DNA of 55,927 nt from contig NZ_QKRB01000056.1 in NCBI RefSeq assembly GCF_003233845.1, forward strand, positions 1 through 55,927, in the 5' to 3' direction. Both the position numbers and the translations under genes were made by a program. The notes under the pieces were generated by a model that saw nothing but the letters and a program-made list of their open reading frames with translations, was not told the origin of the DNA and ran no database searches. The stretch comes from Paenibacillus sambharensis. GTDB taxonomy: Bacteria; Bacillota; Bacilli; Paenibacillales; Paenibacillaceae. Positions 1-8,093 of this stretch are shown here, piece after piece. How positions within the stretch are numbered: position 1 is the first letter of the stretch; each line of letters starts with the position of its first letter.

Positions 1-76
1 CGGCTAGGCCCCCTAAAACCGGAGTCCTGCCCACCAAAAATAATGCAGGCATAGAATTACTCGTTTTTTCGGGGGA

Positions 77-985
77 TTACATCGCTTTATGAAAAGCTGA
101 AGAATCCTCCAGTGTCTGAACCCAAGCTGAAAACACGGCAGGAGGTTTTCGTTTTAAGCTGCCATGCATTCTACGGTTATTGTAGAAGTCCATGTATCCG
201 TCTAGCTCTTCATATGCATCTTTAAAGGTTCTGAAGTCTCTCTTGCTGAATAGATCGCGTTCCAACAGGCTATGAAAGGATTCGATATAGGCATTCATAT
301 TAGGTGTTCTTGGAGGTATACGCTCGTGGATCACGCCGAGACTCTCACACATATCTCCAAACAGCTTGCTCACGAATTGAGGGCCGTTATCGGTACGAAT
401 AGTAGGCATCTCATCACCAGGGCGTAGACGGCTTTGTAGCGCATAACAAAGTGTCTGAACGGCATGCTTAGCCTCACAAGATGTTCCCCTGTACTGCTGA
501 ACAACGACGCGGTCAAACACATCAATGATGCTGAGCACATAGAAGAATCGCTCGAGCCCACGGACGTAGCCATACTTAATATCCATTTGCCACAACTGGT
601 TGGAGCCTGTAACGACACGGTTTTTCGGCAGCCTGCGCGGATGCGCCTGAACTCGCTGACGTGGTTTTTGAAGAATGCCCAACTCGTTACATAACCGGTA
701 TGCTTTCTTTTTGTCTAGCCTCACGTTGTACTTGTCACGTATGCATTGCGCAAGGAGTTTATACCCGTAAACATGCTCTTCGCCTTCGATGAGCTCAAGC
801 AACCAGTCATTGATCTGGCTGTCCACTACGCGTTCGCCATCAAACGTATGAGAGTATCCAGGCACAGGGCGACCACGCCGGTTTTCTGCAGGGCGCTCAG
901 GCGGGCAAGACATCTCTCTTTTCTTTCGATCATAATAGGTGGATTCAGCGATACCTAGAATGCGCAGAACCAATGCTGCTGGCAC
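77..985 (-). CDS. IS3-family transposase OrfB (DDE catalytic half)
   Basis: The catalytic integrase-core half of an IS3 transposase, 302 residues counted from a GTG codon at 985. The N-terminal part has the HTH_21-like segment (GIAESTYYDRK). The DDE core follows with QMDIKYG, the IIDVFDR strand, TDNGPQFVS and the NAYIESFHS glutamate motif, so all three acidic residues appear intact. The reading frame continues upstream of 985 without a stop (A-E-P-F-I-K-R-G) into the end of orfA in the -1 frame. The functional product is therefore most likely the OrfAB fusion made by frameshifting rather than a protein starting at 985. There is no internal stop, so the copy could be active. Confidence 0.93.
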   Translation of the reverse strand: MPAALVLRILGIAESTYYDRKKREMSCPPERPAENRRGRPVPGYSHTFDGERVVDSQINDWLLELIEGEEHVYGYKLLAQCIRDKYNVRLDKKKAYRLCNELGILQKPRQRVQAHPRRLPKNRVVTGSNQLWQMDIKYGYVRGLERFFYVLSIIDVFDRVVVQQYRGTSCEAKHAVQTLCYALQSRLRPGDEMPTIRTDNGPQFVSKLFGDMCESLGVIHERIPPRTPNMNAYIESFHSLLERDLFSKRDFRTFKDAYEELDGYMDFYNNRRMHGSLKRKPPAVFSAWVQTLEDSSAFHKAM

Positions 986-1008
986 TCCCCGCTTAATAAA
1001 TGGTTCTG

Positions 1009-1329
1009 CTACTTCAAGTTTTTCAGATAAGCGGGGTCTTTCTTTTTTAGCAACTCTCTGAGAATCTCAATTTCGAGTTCCTTCTCACCGAGTACTTTAA
1101 CGGCTTTTTCATACCGCTGCTCAACCTCCTGCAGCCGCTGCATTTCCTGCACATGTTCGTCAGTAAGCGGAATCTCTTCTGCTGGAATCGTGTCACGGTA
1201 ATCTCTTATCCACGTACGAATGGTTTCAGGGTGTATGTCATACATGCGGGCAAGAGCCCCCACCTTTATCCCAGCCAGTGCTTCTTTAACTATTTTAAGT
1301 TGCGTGTCTTTGCTCAGCCTTTTCCCCAT
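1009..1329 (-). CDS. IS3-family transposase OrfA (HTH and leucine zipper)
   Basis: A 106-residue first ORF of the IS. Residues 5-50 form the helix-turn-helix that binds the terminal repeats (KIVKEALAGIKVG, then the HPETIRTWIRDY recognition helix). Residues 60-100 form a heptad-rich coiled coil (VLGEKELEIEILRELLKKK) typical of IS3 OrfA dimerisation. It ends at a TAG at 1009-1011. The run of five A residues at 1019-1023 on the coding strand (codons CTG AAA AAC) lies just before the stop and is the expected -1 slippage site into orfB. OrfA alone usually represses transposition; the frameshifted OrfAB catalyses it. Confidence 0.92.
   Translation of the reverse strand: MGKRLSKDTQLKIVKEALAGIKVGALARMYDIHPETIRTWIRDYRDTIPAEEIPLTDEHVQEMQRLQEVEQRYEKAVKVLGEKELEIEILRELLKKKDPAYLKNLK
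1017..1025 (-). promoter_or_regulatory. Putative -1 programmed frameshift site between orfA and orfB
   Basis: On the minus strand the orfA codons CTG AAA AAC can be re-read in the -1 frame as GAA AAA CTT GAA GTA GCA, which runs directly into the orfB frame. The frame offset between the two ORFs is -1, as in most IS3 members. I did not identify a clear stimulatory stem-loop downstream. Confidence 0.6.
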
Positions 1330-1398
1330 ACCGGATCACTCCCTTATCCTAAGTTTAAATTATTGGATGGGAGGACTCCAGTTTAATTAGGGGGCCTA

Positions 1399-1762
1399 GG
1401 AGCTTCTGCAGGCATTTTTCTAATCCAGTCTCCCGGGGCACAAATGGCTGCACATATGCAGGTTTGAGGATGCAGAAGTGAAAGACTAGCTGGTGCAAGA
1501 ACCTATACCCTCATTCAACACCCTCCACCATGAAGAGAAAAAGCCTTGATGAAGTTTCAACTCCCTCACCAAGGCATTCATGTGGTGTTCGTTCAGTAAG
1601 GGGCGCCTGCGAGTTCCTGTAACGATAGAACGGCAGCTGCTCCCACCCTTACAAAACCAGCCGGTAGGCGAACCGCTGGTTAAAGTTATGATAAGCCATG
1701 CTGCTGTAAGGTTAATACAGTTATGTAAGGATATATGAAAGTGGGAGGGGCGATATAATCAC
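1399..1762. other. Intergenic region with an orphan minus-strand terminator
   Basis: No coding region is supported here. The clearest structure is a hairpin with arms 1543-1548 (GCCTTG) and 1570-1575 (CAAGGC). On the minus strand it is followed by CTTTTTCTC, so it reads as an intrinsic terminator for leftward transcription. The nearest leftward gene is the MocR-type regulator ending at 2164, on the far side of the rightward gene at 1763. The remainder is unremarkable. Confidence 0.5.
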
Positions 1763-2044
1763 ATGAATACCGCATACCGGATTCAAGCCTTCTTCACCCT
1801 GCTGGCTGTTCTGTTTGCTCTTCTGAACACCTATCTTCTGTTTGCGCCGGTGGAGCTGTACAGCTCCGAATGGTTGCCCGGCTTCCTGGCAGGTCTGAGT
1901 GGTTCGATTGCAAGCTATGCCGGGCCATTTCAGCAGAGGAAGGATTCGCCTTGGCAACTGATTATTACCTGGGTCAACTTCCTCTTCCTGACCTGGTACC
2001 TCCTGCTGCTGACACCGCTCGCTGTCCTGCTATTTGGCCCATGA
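1763..2044 (+). CDS. Small integral membrane protein, unknown function
   Basis: Encodes 93 residues and starts with ATG behind a good ribosome binding site (GGGAGGGG, ending about 13 bases upstream). Hydrophobic segments at about residues 8-30, 38-54 and 66-91 suggest three membrane passes with short polar loops (QQRKDSPWQ between the second and third). I do not recognise a family. It stands alone, transcribed towards the convergent MocR-type regulator. Its size and composition resemble the many uncharacterised small membrane proteins of Paenibacillus. The start and the strand are well supported; the function is not. Confidence 0.65.
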   Translation: MNTAYRIQAFFTLLAVLFALLNTYLLFAPVELYSSEWLPGFLAGLSGSIASYAGPFQQRKDSPWQLIITWVNFLFLTWYLLLLTPLAVLLFGP

Positions 2045-2088
2045 GTGAAGGAAGAGCAGCTGCAGCACAACAAGACTGGATTCCCCCG

Positions 2089-2142
2089 CTCCATCCATCT
2101 GACAAGTCCGGGCTCGCCCACTCCATCCATCTGACAAGTCCG
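2089..2142. repeat. Two direct copies of a 22-bp sequence, period 32
   Basis: The 22-base word beginning CTCCATCCATCTGACAAG occurs exactly at 2089-2110 and again at 2121-2142, with ten bases between copies. It lies in the convergent gap between the small membrane protein and the MocR-type regulator. Function is unknown; it is probably a local duplication. Confidence 0.7.
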
Positions 2143-2163
2143 TGCTTCCCCCTATCCTTCCCG

Positions 2164-3669
2164 CTAGCATCCCGGCCGGCAGTCACGCTCGGCGCGCGCG
2201 AACTGCTTGATTCCCTGCTTGATCTGCAATTCCGACAGGTTGGCGTAGCCGAGCAGGAAGGTAGGCTTGTCCGGCCTGAAGCTTGAGTAATAGTCGCTTG
2301 CCGGGTATACCTTCGCCCCGTACTGGAGGCTCTTCTCGGCAATCGAGTTCTCATCCGCGGGCGAATCCAGCTCGATCAGGAGGTGCAGGCCGGCCTCATC
2401 ACCAAAGTACCGCACCCGGTCTCCAAACTCCTCCACCAGACAAGCGACCAGGCAGGACCGCCTCCCCGCATACAGCTTGCCCATCTGGTGAACATGCTTC
2501 GCGTACTGGCCCGATTGGATGAAGTCCGCCAGCGCTTCCTGCTCCAGGGTGGGCGACATCCGGTCCGTGATCCACTTGACCGCAAGGAACGGCTCGATCA
2601 AGGCCGGCGGTAAAATCGCATACCCGATGCGCAGCGACGGGAACAGGATTTTGCTGAAGCTCCCGACATAGACGACCTTGCCGCTGGAATCGAGACCTGC
2701 CAGTGCGGACACCTTCTTGCCCACATACCGGTACTCGCTGTCATAGTCATCCTCAATGATAACCGCGCCCGTATTCCTCGCCCAGTTCAGCAGCTCAATC
2801 CGCCGGTGCAGCGACATCGTGACCCCCATTGGGAATTGGTGCGACGGCGTGATGTAGAGCAGCTTCGTCTTGTCCGGCGAGCCGTTATGCCTCGCAATGC
2901 TCTCTTCAATCCTGTTCGTGCACAGGCCCTGCTCATCTACAGGAACCGGGATCACCCTGCCGCCCGAGAAGCTGAAGATCTCCCGCAGCACCGGATGCGT
3001 CGGGTCTTCAACAAGCACCTGCTCGCCAGTGCGCAGACACAGCCTTGCCAATATATCCAGCGCCTGGGTTGCACCCGATGTAATGACAATCTGCTCCGGC
3101 ACAGCAGGGATCGAGCGTGTGGAACGGACCAGCCTCGCGATCTCCTCCCGCAGCGACATCAAGCCCTCTGCAGGACCATAGGTTAAGGTGTCAGGGGTGG
3201 CGCGGCGGCAAGCCTTCAATAATGACTTTTGCCAGCGGTCCATCGGAAAGGCATCCCAAGCAGGTACACCGTGCCGAAAATCACAGGCTGCTGTGTCGGC
3301 AACATCGACGAGCCCGGACATTGGAGAGCGGACAAAGGACAGGAAATCCGGCACATTCACCACCATTTCGGCATCCAGCTCGTCATCGAGCTCCAGCGGA
3401 TTGTCCTGTCCCCCGGCTGCATTATCAGCGATAAAGGTGCCTGCGCCCTTGCGCATCTCGAGGTAGCCCTCAGCCTGCAGCTGCTCATAAGCGCCGAGCA
3501 CCACCGTTCGCGACACCTGCAGCCGCTCCGCCAGCAGCCGGGATGCCGGAACAGAATCGCCCCTGCGCAGGGTGCCATTCTCAATCGCTTGCTGAATTTG
3601 TTCATATATTTGCCGGTTGAGCGGCATTTTACTGGTTTTATCAATTCCTAGCCACTGATGCTGAACCAA
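2164..3669 (-). CDS. MocR/GabR-type PLP-dependent transcriptional regulator
   Basis: A regulator built from a GntR-type winged helix fused to a fold-type-I aminotransferase domain. Residues about 10-75 contain the GntR signature (NRQIYEQIQQAIENG, then SRTVVLGAYEQLQAEGYL and GAGTFIAD). The rest is aminotransferase-like, with the IIEDDYDSEYRY motif and the Schiff-base lysine at about K340 in GSFSKILFP. Such proteins use PLP as sensor and often control amino-acid or vitamin B6 genes. I chose a TTG start at 3669 because GGAGG sits at 3679-3683, nine bases away, and the conserved QWLGID start follows. The longer ATG at 3732 lies within a hairpin and has no ribosome binding site. The gene lies downstream of azlCD on the same strand, which makes amino-acid export a plausible target. 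About 501 residues. Confidence 0.9.
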   Translation of the reverse strand: MVQHQWLGIDKTSKMPLNRQIYEQIQQAIENGTLRRGDSVPASRLLAERLQVSRTVVLGAYEQLQAEGYLEMRKGAGTFIADNAAGGQDNPLELDDELDAEMVVNVPDFLSFVRSPMSGLVDVADTAACDFRHGVPAWDAFPMDRWQKSLLKACRRATPDTLTYGPAEGLMSLREEIARLVRSTRSIPAVPEQIVITSGATQALDILARLCLRTGEQVLVEDPTHPVLREIFSFSGGRVIPVPVDEQGLCTNRIEESIARHNGSPDKTKLLYITPSHQFPMGVTMSLHRRIELLNWARNTGAVIIEDDYDSEYRYVGKKVSALAGLDSSGKVVYVGSFSKILFPSLRIGYAILPPALIEPFLAVKWITDRMSPTLEQEALADFIQSGQYAKHVHQMGKLYAGRRSCLVACLVEEFGDRVRYFGDEAGLHLLIELDSPADENSIAEKSLQYGAKVYPASDYYSSFRPDKPTFLLGYANLSELQIKQGIKQFARAERDCRPGC

Positions 3670-3719
3670 TAAGATAAGCCTCCCTAACTCATTTTTCCAT
3701 TTACTAATTAAAATAGCAT

Positions 3720-3752
3720 AAGCCCCCAGCATGTGAAACCCTACTAGGGGCT
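3720..3752 (-). terminator. Probable terminator after azlD
   Basis: Arms at about 3721-3726 and 3747-3752 (AGCCCC/GGGGCT) form a hairpin. On the minus strand it is followed by TTATGCTATTTT, a moderate U-rich tail. It separates the azl operon from the MocR-type gene and contains the alternative upstream ATG of that gene. Confidence 0.45.
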
Positions 3753-3823
3753 GGAAGCTTATATCCGCTTGAAATTCAAATCAGACAGATTGGCTTAAAT
3801 GTAACGCTGCCCCCTCCCGCTTT

Positions 3824-4138
3824 CTATCCAATATAGAGGACCTTCACCACAACAGCTGCCAGTACGGAACCGATTATGACGCCAAACAGTGGAACTTTCC
3901 TGGTTAACACCAGCAAGACAGCGGTTATGCCTGCTGCGATTCCCACCCAGGGCGTCTCCTGATCCACCAGGAACACACCAGGGACGGTCAAGGAGCAGAG
4001 CACTGCCAGTGGAAGGTGCTCCAGAAAGCGATTATCACCCCTCTCAGCAGCGTTATCGTTTTGTTTGATAGTAAGCAGCGGGGTAAAGCGGATAATGAAC
4101 GTGATAAGTCCCATTAGTAGAATAAGCATAACCGTCAT
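3824..4138 (-). CDS. azlD: AzlD family branched-chain amino-acid transport protein
   Basis: The small subunit of an AzlCD-type branched-chain amino-acid exporter, 104 residues. It is almost entirely hydrophobic with three to four membrane segments. The N-terminal MLILLMGLITFIIRFTPLL matches the conserved AzlD start, where the R-F/P-pattern follows the first helix, and LEHLPLAVLCSLTVPGVF is the second helix region. Its start overlaps the azlC stop by four bases (ATGA), so the two are translationally coupled. The pair exports leucine/isoleucine/valine or their analogues in characterised members; the substrate here is inferred. Confidence 0.88.
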   Translation of the reverse strand: MTVMLILLMGLITFIIRFTPLLTIKQNDNAAERGDNRFLEHLPLAVLCSLTVPGVFLVDQETPWVGIAAGITAVLLVLTRKVPLFGVIIGSVLAAVVVKVLYIG

Positions 4139-4893
4139 TCCACGTCACTCCTTACCTGTTCGCTGCCTGGTGAAGAGATGGTCCGGCCAGAGGACGGCGG
4201 CATCATCATGCCCACCCAGGCCCCTATGAACATAGCAGCCAGCACCGTAGCGTTGCCTAAGTAGCCCTGAAGCAGCCACGAGGAAGCGGAGGCCGATAAG
4301 CAGATTGCCGTGTTGCGCCTGTTCCCCAGCAGCTGAGGAACGATAATTGCGATCAGGAGAGCATAGAGTGAGGTATTCAGCGCCGGCAGGTAAGCCTCCG
4401 GGATATAACCGGCCAGAATAATGCCCACCCAGGTGGAGATTAACGTGATGAGATAGGGCGGAAGCTCCAGAGCCAGCAGATACGGCAGGGTGTGAGCTTC
4501 CTTCCGTTCCTTGTTCGTCTTCGACAGCATCCCCATCGCATAGACTTCCTCCGTCAGCCCGAAGCTGATGAGACCCCTGGACCAAAGGCTGGACTTCGGG
4601 TTCACCTTCTGGCGGAAGGACATGCTGATGAAGAAGTACCGCAAGTTGATAATCAGCGTGAGCAGCAGAATGATAGGGCCGGCAGTGCCGGCCGCTAGAA
4701 GCTTGGCCCCTATGAATTGGCTGGCGCCGGCATATACCACCGCTGATAAGAGGAATACCTCCAGATCTCCCAGCGATAAGGTCTTGCCAACCAGGCCGAA
4801 GGTGATGCAGGCGGGAATGTAACCCATGACGATTGGAAGGGAATCAACCAGTCCGCTCTTCACCTGCTCCAATCTCCGAGGATAATCTGTCAT
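4135..4893 (-). CDS. azlC: AzlC family branched-chain amino-acid exporter, large subunit
   Basis: The large membrane subunit of an AzlCD exporter, about 252 residues. The family signature sits near the N-terminus (DSLPIVMGYIPACITFGLVG), followed by YAGASQFIGAKLL and NLRYFFISMSF, all characteristic of AzlC. Six or so membrane helices are evident. I start it at the ATG at 4893, where the conserved protein begins (MTDYPRRLEQ) and GGAGAGG lies just upstream; the reading frame extends further upstream only as an out-of-frame shadow of the neighbouring gene. The first 50 bases overlap the end of the B3/4-domain gene, which indicates translational coupling of the three genes. Confidence 0.9.
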   Translation of the reverse strand: MTDYPRRLEQVKSGLVDSLPIVMGYIPACITFGLVGKTLSLGDLEVFLLSAVVYAGASQFIGAKLLAAGTAGPIILLLTLIINLRYFFISMSFRQKVNPKSSLWSRGLISFGLTEEVYAMGMLSKTNKERKEAHTLPYLLALELPPYLITLISTWVGIILAGYIPEAYLPALNTSLYALLIAIIVPQLLGNRRNTAICLSASASSWLLQGYLGNATVLAAMFIGAWVGMMMPPSSGRTISSPGSEQVRSDVE

Positions 4894-5671
4894 GGGCTGC
4901 CTCTCCTCCCGGCTGATGTAGCACGAACGCCTGTGATGGAGAACCGCTGTGAATGAAAGCCATACTGCAGCTTCCCTCCTCTGTGAATGGCTGCAGCAGC
5001 TCATACAGCAGTGAGGTTGTGGCTTCCACCAGCACCTTGGCGTCCTTATGAACAGCCTCAACCGTGAAGAGCAGTCTCTGGGACTGATCGGTTGCCTTGA
5101 TCGTATCGCTCTGCCTCCAGTTCCAGCGCCTGGAATGTGCCCGGCCATAACCATCCGAGTAGATAATCTCGCCTTCGGCCGGGTAATCCGGCTGATCCGG
5201 CTTGCCGATTGGCAGATACGGCTCGGTTCCGGCTGCCCTGCGGACAGTCAGCTGGTCGACATCCGATATATCGCAGCAGGCAATCGGCGTCCGGCACTTG
5301 AGCGAAATTGCGTTGCACAGATTTACCATCGTGTTAATACGCGGCAGGCTGCCGTGCTCCACAACTCGCCTGATCAGCGATTCCGCCGCACACGGATACC
5401 TGGCAGGCTTGGCCCCAAACTGGCTGTACACCTTCCGCCATGCGGCAATCATCGGGAGCTCGCTGATCGCTTCCGTACGCAGTCCTGTATCCGCAATCTC
5501 CTGCTCCATATGGGACAGAAGAGCTTCTACCTCTGAATTCTGATCCAGATTTTTCACCAGAGGCGCTGCAATCAGTCCGACGTACAAGTCGGGCGCAACT
5601 GCAAATACATCCTCGGTAAACGACACTTGAAATGCCGTTCTCTCTCTAGTTTCCTGAGCATGCTCACCCAT
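4844..5671 (-). CDS. B3/4-domain protein (tRNA-editing-like domain), first gene of the azl operon
   Basis: A 275-residue soluble protein with a B3/B4-type domain, the fold found in the editing region of phenylalanyl-tRNA synthetase beta chain. Recognisable landmarks are SLIRRVVEHGSLPRINTMV, NLCNAISLKCRTPIA, the GEIIYSDGYGRAHSRRWNWRQ segment, and a C-terminal VEATTSLLYELLQ helix. The ATG at 5671 has GGAGG upstream; a TTG three bases earlier is less likely. Free-standing B3/4 proteins are thought to bind or hydrolyse mischarged aminoacyl-tRNA or related amino-acid compounds, but the role is not settled. It overlaps azlC by 50 bases, which hints at a shared task around amino-acid analogues. Confidence 0.82.
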   Translation of the reverse strand: MGEHAQETRERTAFQVSFTEDVFAVAPDLYVGLIAAPLVKNLDQNSEVEALLSHMEQEIADTGLRTEAISELPMIAAWRKVYSQFGAKPARYPCAAESLIRRVVEHGSLPRINTMVNLCNAISLKCRTPIACCDISDVDQLTVRRAAGTEPYLPIGKPDQPDYPAEGEIIYSDGYGRAHSRRWNWRQSDTIKATDQSQRLLFTVEAVHKDAKVLVEATTSLLYELLQPFTEEGSCSMAFIHSGSPSQAFVLHQPGGEAAHDRLSSEIGAGEERTG

Positions 5672-5946
5672 CAAAATCCTCCTTCAAGCTTAAGTGCTTT
5701 CACCGCAAGTATATCCATCCATCCCCATTCCAAAAATGACCAATCCTGCACCACAGCGGCATACCAATTTTCTCTACTAAAACAAAGTCTGATTTATACA
5801 AGCAAGCAACTTATTATAAAAACTATCTAAATAAAAATCGATTCCCAACATTTCTCAAACCCCATCCTATATAATCTGCTTACACTTTTGAATTACTACA
5901 TTCACAATTAAAAGTGTTAATCTCAACGTGATAGGAGTCTTAAGGA
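5672..5946. promoter_or_regulatory. Divergent intergenic region with promoter shared with the 10 kb paralog
   Basis: Lies between the leftward azl operon and the rightward lipoprotein. A TATAAT at 5870-5875 sits within a block (ACATTTCT, then ATCCTATATAATC, then a TTTGAATT-like word) that is repeated with few changes at about 10010-10060 upstream of the second lipoprotein, with its TATAAT at 10037-10042. No good -35 is visible. Conservation of this block marks it as the promoter or operator common to both copies. Confidence 0.5.
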
Positions 5947-6792
5947 ATGAAATGGTACGTTACAGGAATGATTGCTTTATTATTGGTGATGACAGGCTGC
6001 TCATCAAACCAACAAGAAATTGAGACACCGGCAAAACAAGAAGAGAAACAACAAGAGGAAATACAACCAGAAGAGAACCAGCAAGCAGATTCTGCGGTGA
6101 ACATTGAGGAACTAATCAAATCAACTAAAATAAACTTTGTTGAATCACATAGCCTGAAACTGGATACTTCTATGGAATCCACTGTGAAGGAAGATGGTAA
6201 TATACAAAAAGGGCTCATGAGAGTGGCTGGTGACCTGACATTTGGTCCGGTTGGATTTCATGCAAGTATGACAGAAGATGAAGTTACGGTAGAAGCATAC
6301 TATGTGGACGACGCAGCCTATGTGAAACCAGATGGTCAAGACTTATGGTATAAATTGCCGAATACAGATACAGAAGGACTTTCGGAATTTGGAAATATCA
6401 AAGAAGAAACAGTCAAATTTCTTAACTTTATTCTTAGTCTTAAAGACGACCTTAAAGTAACAGACGAAGGAGGAGTCTATAAGATTTCTTATGAAACAAC
6501 CGGAAACTCAAATGAAATTGAGAAAATCATTACCGATTCTTTAGATGGGTTATTAATAGATGCAAATTTTGTAGTAAACTCCTTACGTTATGAGTTAAGT
6601 GTCCAAAAAGGCTCGCATGAGATAACTGAAAGCAGAGTCATAATGGACTTATCCCTCAAGAACGAAAGCGGTGTAGTCATGTCAAGAATGATCATAGATA
6701 CTAAGTCCCTCTTTAGTGACTTCAATAAGTTAGATAAAATTGTAGTGCCTCAAGAAATCATCAATACAGCGTCCGAAATTCCAAGCGAATAG
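5947..6792 (+). CDS. Secreted lipoprotein, LolA/LppX-like (DUF6612-type), copy 1
   Basis: Encodes 281 residues. A short hydrophobic signal ends in a lipobox (VMTGC), with the lipidated cysteine at C18, then a charged Q/E/K-rich spacer to about residue 45. The remainder is a beta-rich domain with pattern SHSLKLDTSM, GDLTFGP, EVTVEAYYVDDAAYVKPDGQ and a conserved acidic C-terminus. This resembles the Firmicute lipoproteins annotated DUF6612 or LolA-like; that assignment is by pattern only. It is a close paralog of the gene at 10118, and both proteins end in nearly the same residues. Expected outside the membrane, anchored by lipid. Function unknown. Confidence 0.8.
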   Translation: MKWYVTGMIALLLVMTGCSSNQQEIETPAKQEEKQQEEIQPEENQQADSAVNIEELIKSTKINFVESHSLKLDTSMESTVKEDGNIQKGLMRVAGDLTFGPVGFHASMTEDEVTVEAYYVDDAAYVKPDGQDLWYKLPNTDTEGLSEFGNIKEETVKFLNFILSLKDDLKVTDEGGVYKISYETTGNSNEIEKIITDSLDGLLIDANFVVNSLRYELSVQKGSHEITESRVIMDLSLKNESGVVMSRMIIDTKSLFSDFNKLDKIVVPQEIINTASEIPSE

Positions 6793-7150
6793 CTGAGCCG
6801 CTCAGGTACTAATAATTTTATGCAGGCCTGCTGTATGAGCTTAATAGAATCAACAAATAAAAGCTGACCATTCCCCGACATAGGGATAGCCAGCTTTCAT
6901 GCAATAGGTAGCAGCTCTTCGTGTAGAGCTGCAGGAAGATAGTTGGTAGTTTGGCTTCTGCCCCTCATGCTTCAAGCATATACTGCATGCAGCAGCCAGT
7001 GTTGACCAGGTACGAATTTATCATGTCCATGCAAAACTAAAGGTTCTATGCGCCATGCTTGCCGCGTAATTGTTATATATACCTGAAAACCAATAAACAG
7101 TTTTCACGAATGGGATTAGAGAATGGAGTTAAACACTCGCAAATGCCGTA
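6793..7150. other. Intergenic region with two hairpins
   Basis: No gene is supported. A hairpin with arms 6860-6866 (AAAGCTG) and 6891-6897 (CAGCTTT) plus inner pairing could end the lipoprotein transcript. A second, perfect 8-bp stem (GCAGCTCT at 6911-6918, AGAGCTGC at 6925-6932, six-base loop) follows. The rest up to the end of the leftward lysis-like operon holds nothing recognisable. Confidence 0.5.
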
Positions 7151-7351
7151 CTAAGCATTATCAGCCTTTTGCTCGGCCGGCTTGCCCGAATGCTTGAACA
7201 TATTTGCTACCATAGGAATGATCGCACTGAGAAGCAGCACCAGTTCGGCAAGGTCGTCGACCAGTTCGGCGGGCATTTCCAATCCGAAGTATTTCTTGAC
7301 TAGATATGCGGCGAATCCAATTACGCCGAGCAGCCATTTTTTGCTGATCAT
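7151..7351 (-). CDS. Small holin-like membrane protein
   Basis: A 66-residue protein with two hydrophobic stretches (about residues 5-20, WLLGVIGFAAYLV, and 33-50, LAELVLLLSAIIPMVANMF) separated by an acidic linker (EMPAELVDD). It ends in a polar, charged tail (KHSGKPAEQKADNA). This size and topology are typical of phage holins, but there is no decisive motif. Its ATG overlaps the stop of the upstream gene by four bases, so it is translated with it. The divergent GH25 lysozyme 1.6 kb away makes a holin-type role plausible. A different small membrane protein cannot be excluded. Confidence 0.55.
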   Translation of the reverse strand: MISKKWLLGVIGFAAYLVKKYFGLEMPAELVDDLAELVLLLSAIIPMVANMFKHSGKPAEQKADNA

Positions 7352-8073
7352 CGGGAATGGTCAGACTCCTTTGTATCAGATATTTTGCTGAGATCAAGGT
7401 CAATAAACCACTGCAGCTGACTGCCTCCGTCAAGATCATAGATACCCAGGTGAGGATTCAGCTTGCATGCCGCAGATGGAATGACAAAAGTATTGGTCCC
7501 CGGAGGGTCCGTTATAATGCCATCCGGCAGCTTGGCGATTTCCTCAATGTATTCCTCGCCGAGGAAAGGTTTAACAAGCGGTTTATCCTTACTGACAATA
7601 AGCGGCTGCGATGAGGAGAAATAGATAATCGTGATATTGCCCTGATTATCGGCAGTTGCCATATAACACTTGCCGCCCTTGGCGATATATTCAGGCTGAG
7701 GCTTGCCGTTAGCCGGAACTTTCGGTGGCCCCTGGGCTTCCACCGTAAGCTTGGTCTTGTGCTGATCCATCACGTTGACTTGAATCAGCTCCTGATACAG
7801 CAGTATTTCTATCGCTGTCCGGGGTTGGTCCGAAGCATCCTTGTCCTCGTCATTGGGGCTCTCCGATGATTCTTGAACCGGGGCAGACGGCGTCCAGGCA
7901 AGCAGCACTTTTTCCAGCGTGTCATCCTGTACCCGAAAGTGAATCTCACTTCCCGCAGCGATGCTCTTCTGTGTCTGCACCGGCGTATTGTCGGTTTGCT
8001 CTTGAATTACCCTGTACAAGGATACGTCCTGGTTCTGCGATAGCCCATGCTGAAAGTAGATCATTTTGTCCAA
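7348..8073 (-). CDS. Uncharacterised 241-residue protein of the lysis-like cassette
   Basis: No family recognised. There is no signal peptide or membrane segment, so it appears cytoplasmic. The N-terminal part (MIYFQHGLSQNQDVSLYRVIQEQ) looks beta-rich. An acidic low-complexity stretch (ESSESPNDEDKDASDQ) lies near residues 68-83. The C-terminal half contains KGGKCYMATADNQGNI and YIEEIAKLPDGIITDPPGT. It is 20 bases downstream of the 206-residue gene and overlaps the holin-like gene by four bases, so the three form one operon. Aromatic and Q/N-rich beta patterns loosely resemble the upstream neighbour; a distant relationship is possible but unproven. Confidence 0.7.
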   Translation of the reverse strand: MDKMIYFQHGLSQNQDVSLYRVIQEQTDNTPVQTQKSIAAGSEIHFRVQDDTLEKVLLAWTPSAPVQESSESPNDEDKDASDQPRTAIEILLYQELIQVNVMDQHKTKLTVEAQGPPKVPANGKPQPEYIAKGGKCYMATADNQGNITIIYFSSSQPLIVSKDKPLVKPFLGEEYIEEIAKLPDGIITDPPGTNTFVIPSAACKLNPHLGIYDLDGGSQLQWFIDLDLSKISDTKESDHSR

Positions 8074-8093
8074 GACTGTTCAGCCCCTTTACC

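Larger units (their letters stand above)
5..1398 (-). mobile_element. IS3-family insertion sequence, about 1.39 kb
   Basis: The element is bounded by imperfect terminal inverted repeats. The left end starts TAGGCCCCCTAA at position 5, and the right end read on the minus strand from 1398 starts with the same 12 bases; similarity then continues (GGAGTCCT) for about 40 bases with small gaps. Inside are orfA and orfB in the IS3 arrangement on the minus strand. I could not fix a target-site duplication: the left flank is only four bases long and does not match the right flank. The contig beginning at this repeat suggests an assembly break at a multicopy IS. Confidence 0.9.

Noticed and set aside
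1-8. Target-site duplication of the IS3 element
   Set aside because: The flanks (GGC on the left, GGA on the right) do not match in any register, and the left flank is too short to judge.
3670-3732. ATG at 3732 as start of the MocR-type regulator
   Set aside because: It lies in a terminator-like hairpin without a ribosome binding site; the TTG at 3669 has GGAGG at correct distance.
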